Part shown: positions 7,084-8,970 of the stretch, one piece after another
How positions within the stretch are numbered: the stretch's first letter is position 1
Layout: every line of letters begins with the position of its first letter
DNA from: an uncultured Aquincola sp.
GTDB lineage: Bacteria > Pseudomonadota > Gammaproteobacteria > Burkholderiales > Burkholderiaceae
Direction: 5' to 3'
DNA: 8,970 bases
NCBI GenBank assembly: GCA_937883885.1
Contig: CAKZXL010000026.1
Span: 1-8,970 of the forward strand
Position numbers and translations under genes: made by a program
Notes under the pieces: model-generated
Told to the model about the DNA's origin: nothing
Seen by the model: only the letters and a program-made list of their open reading frames with translations
Database searches by the model: none

Positions 7084-8309
7084 GCACCACCCACTACCAA
7101 CAACTCGACGCCTGGATCGACGCCCACTTCGATGAAGAAGTGAAGACGCTGCAGGCTCTGGTGCAGGTGCCCACCGACACCCCGCCCGGCAACAACGCGC
7201 CGCATGCCGAGCGCACCGCGCAGCTGCTGGAGGCCTTCGGCTTTGCGCCCGAGAAGCACCCGGTGCCGGCGCACGCGGTCAAGGACTACGGCCTGGAATC
7301 GATCACCAACCTGATCGTGCGACGGAAGTACGGCGAAGGCCGCACCATCGCGCTGAACGCCCACGGCGACGTGGTGCCCCCGGGTGAAGGCTGGACTCAC
7401 CCGCCCTACGGCGGCGAGGTGCACGACGGCAAGCTCTACGCCCGCGCAGCGGCGGTGAGCAAGAGCGACTTCGCGAGCTACATCTTCGCGGTGCGGGCGC
7501 TCGAATCGCTGGGCGCGCCGCTCAAGGGCGGCGTGGAGCTGCACTTCACCTATGACGAAGAATTCGGCGGTGAACTGGGCCCCGGCTGGCTGCTGCAGCA
7601 GGGCTTGACCAAGCCTGATCTGCTGATCGCCGCCGGCTTCAGCTACCAGGTGGTGACGGCCCACAATGGCTGCCTGCAGATGGAGGTGACGGTGCACGGC
7701 AAGATGGCGCATGCGGCCATCCCCGACACCGGCGTCGATGCGCTGCAGGGTGCGGTGACCATCCTGAATGCGCTGTACGCGCAGAACAAGTTGTATAAGC
7801 AAGTCACGTCCAAGGTGGAGGGCATCACCCACCCCTACCTGAACGTGGGCCGCATCGAAGGCGGCACCAACACCAACGTGGTGCCGGGCAAGGTGGTGCT
7901 CAAGCTCGACCGCCGCATGATCCCGGAAGAAAACCCGGCCGAGGTGGAAGCCGAGGTGCGCCGCGTGATCGCCGAGGCGGCGGCTGGCCTGCCCGGCATC
8001 ACGGTGGACATCAAGCGGCTGCTGCTGGCCAACGCGATGAAGCCGCTGGCCGGCAACCAGCCGCTGGTGGCCGCCATCCAGAAGCACGGCCAGGAGATCT
8101 TCGGCGAGCCGATTCCCACCAGCGGCACGCCGCTGTACACCGACGTGCGGCTGTACGTGGAGCGCGGCATTCCCGCCGTGATCTACGGCGCCGGCCCGCG
8201 CACGGTGCTGGAAAGCAATGCCAAGCGTGCCGACGAGCACCTGGTGCTGGAAGACCTGCGCAAGGCCACCAAGGTGGTGGCGCGCACCTTGTTCGACCTG
8301 CTGAGCTAA
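7080..8309 (+). CDS. M20-family metallopeptidase-like protein with a degenerate metal site
   Basis: This 409-residue soluble protein of M20 (ArgE/DapE/carboxypeptidase G2) fold has an unknown role. Family landmarks present are HGDVVP (His95, catalytic-type Asp97), the DEEFGGE segment with the Glu pair 160-161, the dimerisation-domain HGKMAHAAIP (His211), GGTNTNVVPG (261-270) and TDVRLY (354-359). Three usual metal ligands appear replaced. The bridging Asp of the RGAxDxKG motif is Val126 (ARAAAVSKSD). The Glu/Asp of the vGEP motif is at or near Gly186 (LIAAGFSYQ). The C-terminal His of HxxDE is Lys382 (AKRADEHL). Its ATG overlaps the fusion gene's TGA in ATGA (7080-7083), so the two are probably translationally coupled. 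A frame open upstream to 6492 lies inside the AllC domain and is not part of this protein. It could be an altered hydrolase for a late ureido intermediate or a non-catalytic partner of AllC. Confidence 0.85.
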   Translation: MSTTHYQQLDAWIDAHFDEEVKTLQALVQVPTDTPPGNNAPHAERTAQLLEAFGFAPEKHPVPAHAVKDYGLESITNLIVRRKYGEGRTIALNAHGDVVPPGEGWTHPPYGGEVHDGKLYARAAAVSKSDFASYIFAVRALESLGAPLKGGVELHFTYDEEFGGELGPGWLLQQGLTKPDLLIAAGFSYQVVTAHNGCLQMEVTVHGKMAHAAIPDTGVDALQGAVTILNALYAQNKLYKQVTSKVEGITHPYLNVGRIEGGTNTNVVPGKVVLKLDRRMIPEENPAEVEAEVRRVIAEAAAGLPGITVDIKRLLLANAMKPLAGNQPLVAAIQKHGQEIFGEPIPTSGTPLYTDVRLYVERGIPAVIYGAGPRTVLESNAKRADEHLVLEDLRKATKVVARTLFDLLS

Positions 8310-8970
8310 GCGCCTGCCACCGGCGCAAAGCCGGTGCGGCGCACGGTGTCGGCCCAGAAGGCCGACTCCTGCGCCTGCAGCCGGGCCAGGCCCGGCCCAT
8401 CCAGGCTGCCCACACGCAGGCCCGCCAGCTGCAGCCGTGCGCGCAGCTCGGGCCGCGCCAGCACCTGGGCGACGGCTTCGTGCTGGGCGGCCAGCACCTC
8501 GCCCGGCGTGCCGGCGCGTGCATACAGGCCCAGCCACCCGCTCACGGCCAGGTCGATGCCCGCTTCGCGCACCGTGGGCAGCGCGGGCATCAAGGGCCAG
8601 CGCCGGGCGCCGAAGGTGGCCATCAGCTTCAGGCGGCCGGCCTGCGCCGCTTCCTGCACATCGGGCAGCGGCATCACCGCCAGCGGCACATGACGCCCTA
8701 CCAGCGCGGCCAATACTTCGGCCGGCGACTTGTAGGGCACGTGGGTGAGCTGCACGCCGCCCAGGGCCGCATAACGCGCCATCAGGAAGTGCGGCGCGGT
8801 GCCGATGCCCGGCGTGGCGCACGCCATGGCGTGCGGCTGGTGGCGCAACCACGTCGTGAGCTGCCGCAGGTCGTCGGCCGGCACCTCGTTTGACACGCAC
8901 AGCACGAACTCCAGCACCGCCACCTGGGCCAGCGGCACCAGGTCGGTGGCCGGGTCATAGCCCAGCGGGC
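8306..8970 (-). CDS. Bug-family (TctC-like) periplasmic solute-binding protein, 5' end outside the window
   Basis: The frame is open to the window edge and gives about 220 residues of the C-terminal two-thirds of a Bug/TctC protein. These are periplasmic binding proteins, usually of tripartite tricarboxylate transport systems or orphan sensors. Family features in order are the edge motif LGYDPATDLVPL, CATPGIGTAPHF, LTHVPYKSPAEVLAALVGRHVPL, LPTVREAGIDLAVSGWLGLYARAGTP, and the usual C-terminal helices. A GTG at 8938 is in frame but is not the start, because the family's YDPxxD motif continues upstream of it. The signal peptide must lie beyond base 8970. The gene is convergent with the M20-like gene, and the two stops overlap in four bases (CTAA, 8306-8309). 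The ligand is not predictable. No membrane partners (TctA/TctB) are visible, so membership in the purine system is uncertain. Confidence 0.85.
   Translation of the reverse strand, partial: PLGYDPATDLVPLAQVAVLEFVLCVSNEVPADDLRQLTTWLRHQPHAMACATPGIGTAPHFLMARYAALGGVQLTHVPYKSPAEVLAALVGRHVPLAVMPLPDVQEAAQAGRLKLMATFGARRWPLMPALPTVREAGIDLAVSGWLGLYARAGTPGEVLAAQHEAVAQVLARPELRARLQLAGLRVGSLDGPGLARLQAQESAFWADTVRRTGFAPVAGA
8318..8336. terminator. Hairpin just past the convergent stop codons, possible terminator
   Basis: CACCGGC (8318-8324) and GCCGGTG (8330-8336) form a perfect 7-bp stem with a GCAAA loop, nine bases after the M20-like gene's stop and inside the last codons of the opposing gene. No T-run follows on the plus strand, so at best it is a weak or U-less terminator for the rightward operon. 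It may simply reflect coding sequence. Confidence 0.3.

Noticed and set aside
6486..8900. 804-codon minus-strand open frame
   Set aside because: It is antisense to AllC and the M20-like gene and out of frame with the Bug gene. The translation is His/Arg/Ala-rich with no recognisable domain.
8306..8938. Bug protein taken as a complete 210-residue gene starting at GTG 8938
   Set aside because: The conserved YDPxxD motif continues in frame upstream to the window edge, and a periplasmic protein needs a signal peptide, so the gene is truncated by the window and not naturally short.
1..8970. Mobile elements, CRISPR arrays, tRNA or rRNA genes
   Set aside because: I saw no transposase or integrase motifs, terminal repeats, regularly spaced direct repeats or RNA-gene signatures. 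Base composition and codon use look uniform across the purine genes.

Overview
The window is a GC-rich (my estimate is high sixties percent) stretch of a betaproteobacterial chromosome, most likely from Burkholderiales. This rests on strongly G/C-ending codons, a urate hydroxylase of the membrane-plus-cytochrome-c (PuuD) type, and a Bug-family periplasmic binding protein at the right edge, a family greatly expanded in that order. The genus cannot be named from the sequence alone.

Almost the whole window is one purine (urate) catabolic locus built as two divergent transcription units around a promoter/operator region at about 3361-3462. Leftward (minus strand) run 5-hydroxyisourate hydrolase uraH (3360-3007), urate hydroxylase puuD (2881-1664) and an NCS2 urate/xanthine-type permease (1578-142). 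Rightward (plus strand) run a GntR/FCD-family regulator (3463-4260), the metal-independent allantoinase puuE (4272-5273), a UraD-AllC fusion protein (5299-7083: OHCU decarboxylase joined to allantoate amidohydrolase) and an M20-family hydrolase-like protein (7080-8309) that overlaps the fusion gene by an ATGA junction. A minus-strand Bug-type solute-binding protein (8306 to beyond 8970) meets the last gene tail to tail, with overlapping stop codons. The first 141 bases hold no clear gene, only a possible end of a plus-strand gene at base 67.

Together the genes give import of urate, then urate to 5-hydroxyisourate (PuuD), OHCU (UraH), S-allantoin (UraD domain), allantoate (PuuE), and ureidoglycine with release of ammonia and CO2 (AllC domain). 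Enzymes for xanthine to urate and for ureidoglycine/ureidoglycolate to glyoxylate are not in the window.

Most worth a second look: (1) the M20-like protein that ends the operon keeps the fold motifs but appears to have lost three of the five usual metal ligands; (2) the UraD-AllC fusion joins two enzymes that are not consecutive in the pathway, the step between them being done by the product of the preceding gene; (3) a 46-bp dyad with a perfect TGTATACA core and exactly symmetrical CTTGAA/TTCAAG outer arms lies between the divergent genes, and its core can be read as a -10 box on both strands; (4) strong hairpins sit in both intergenic gaps of the leftward operon, one presenting the puuD Shine-Dalgarno in its loop.
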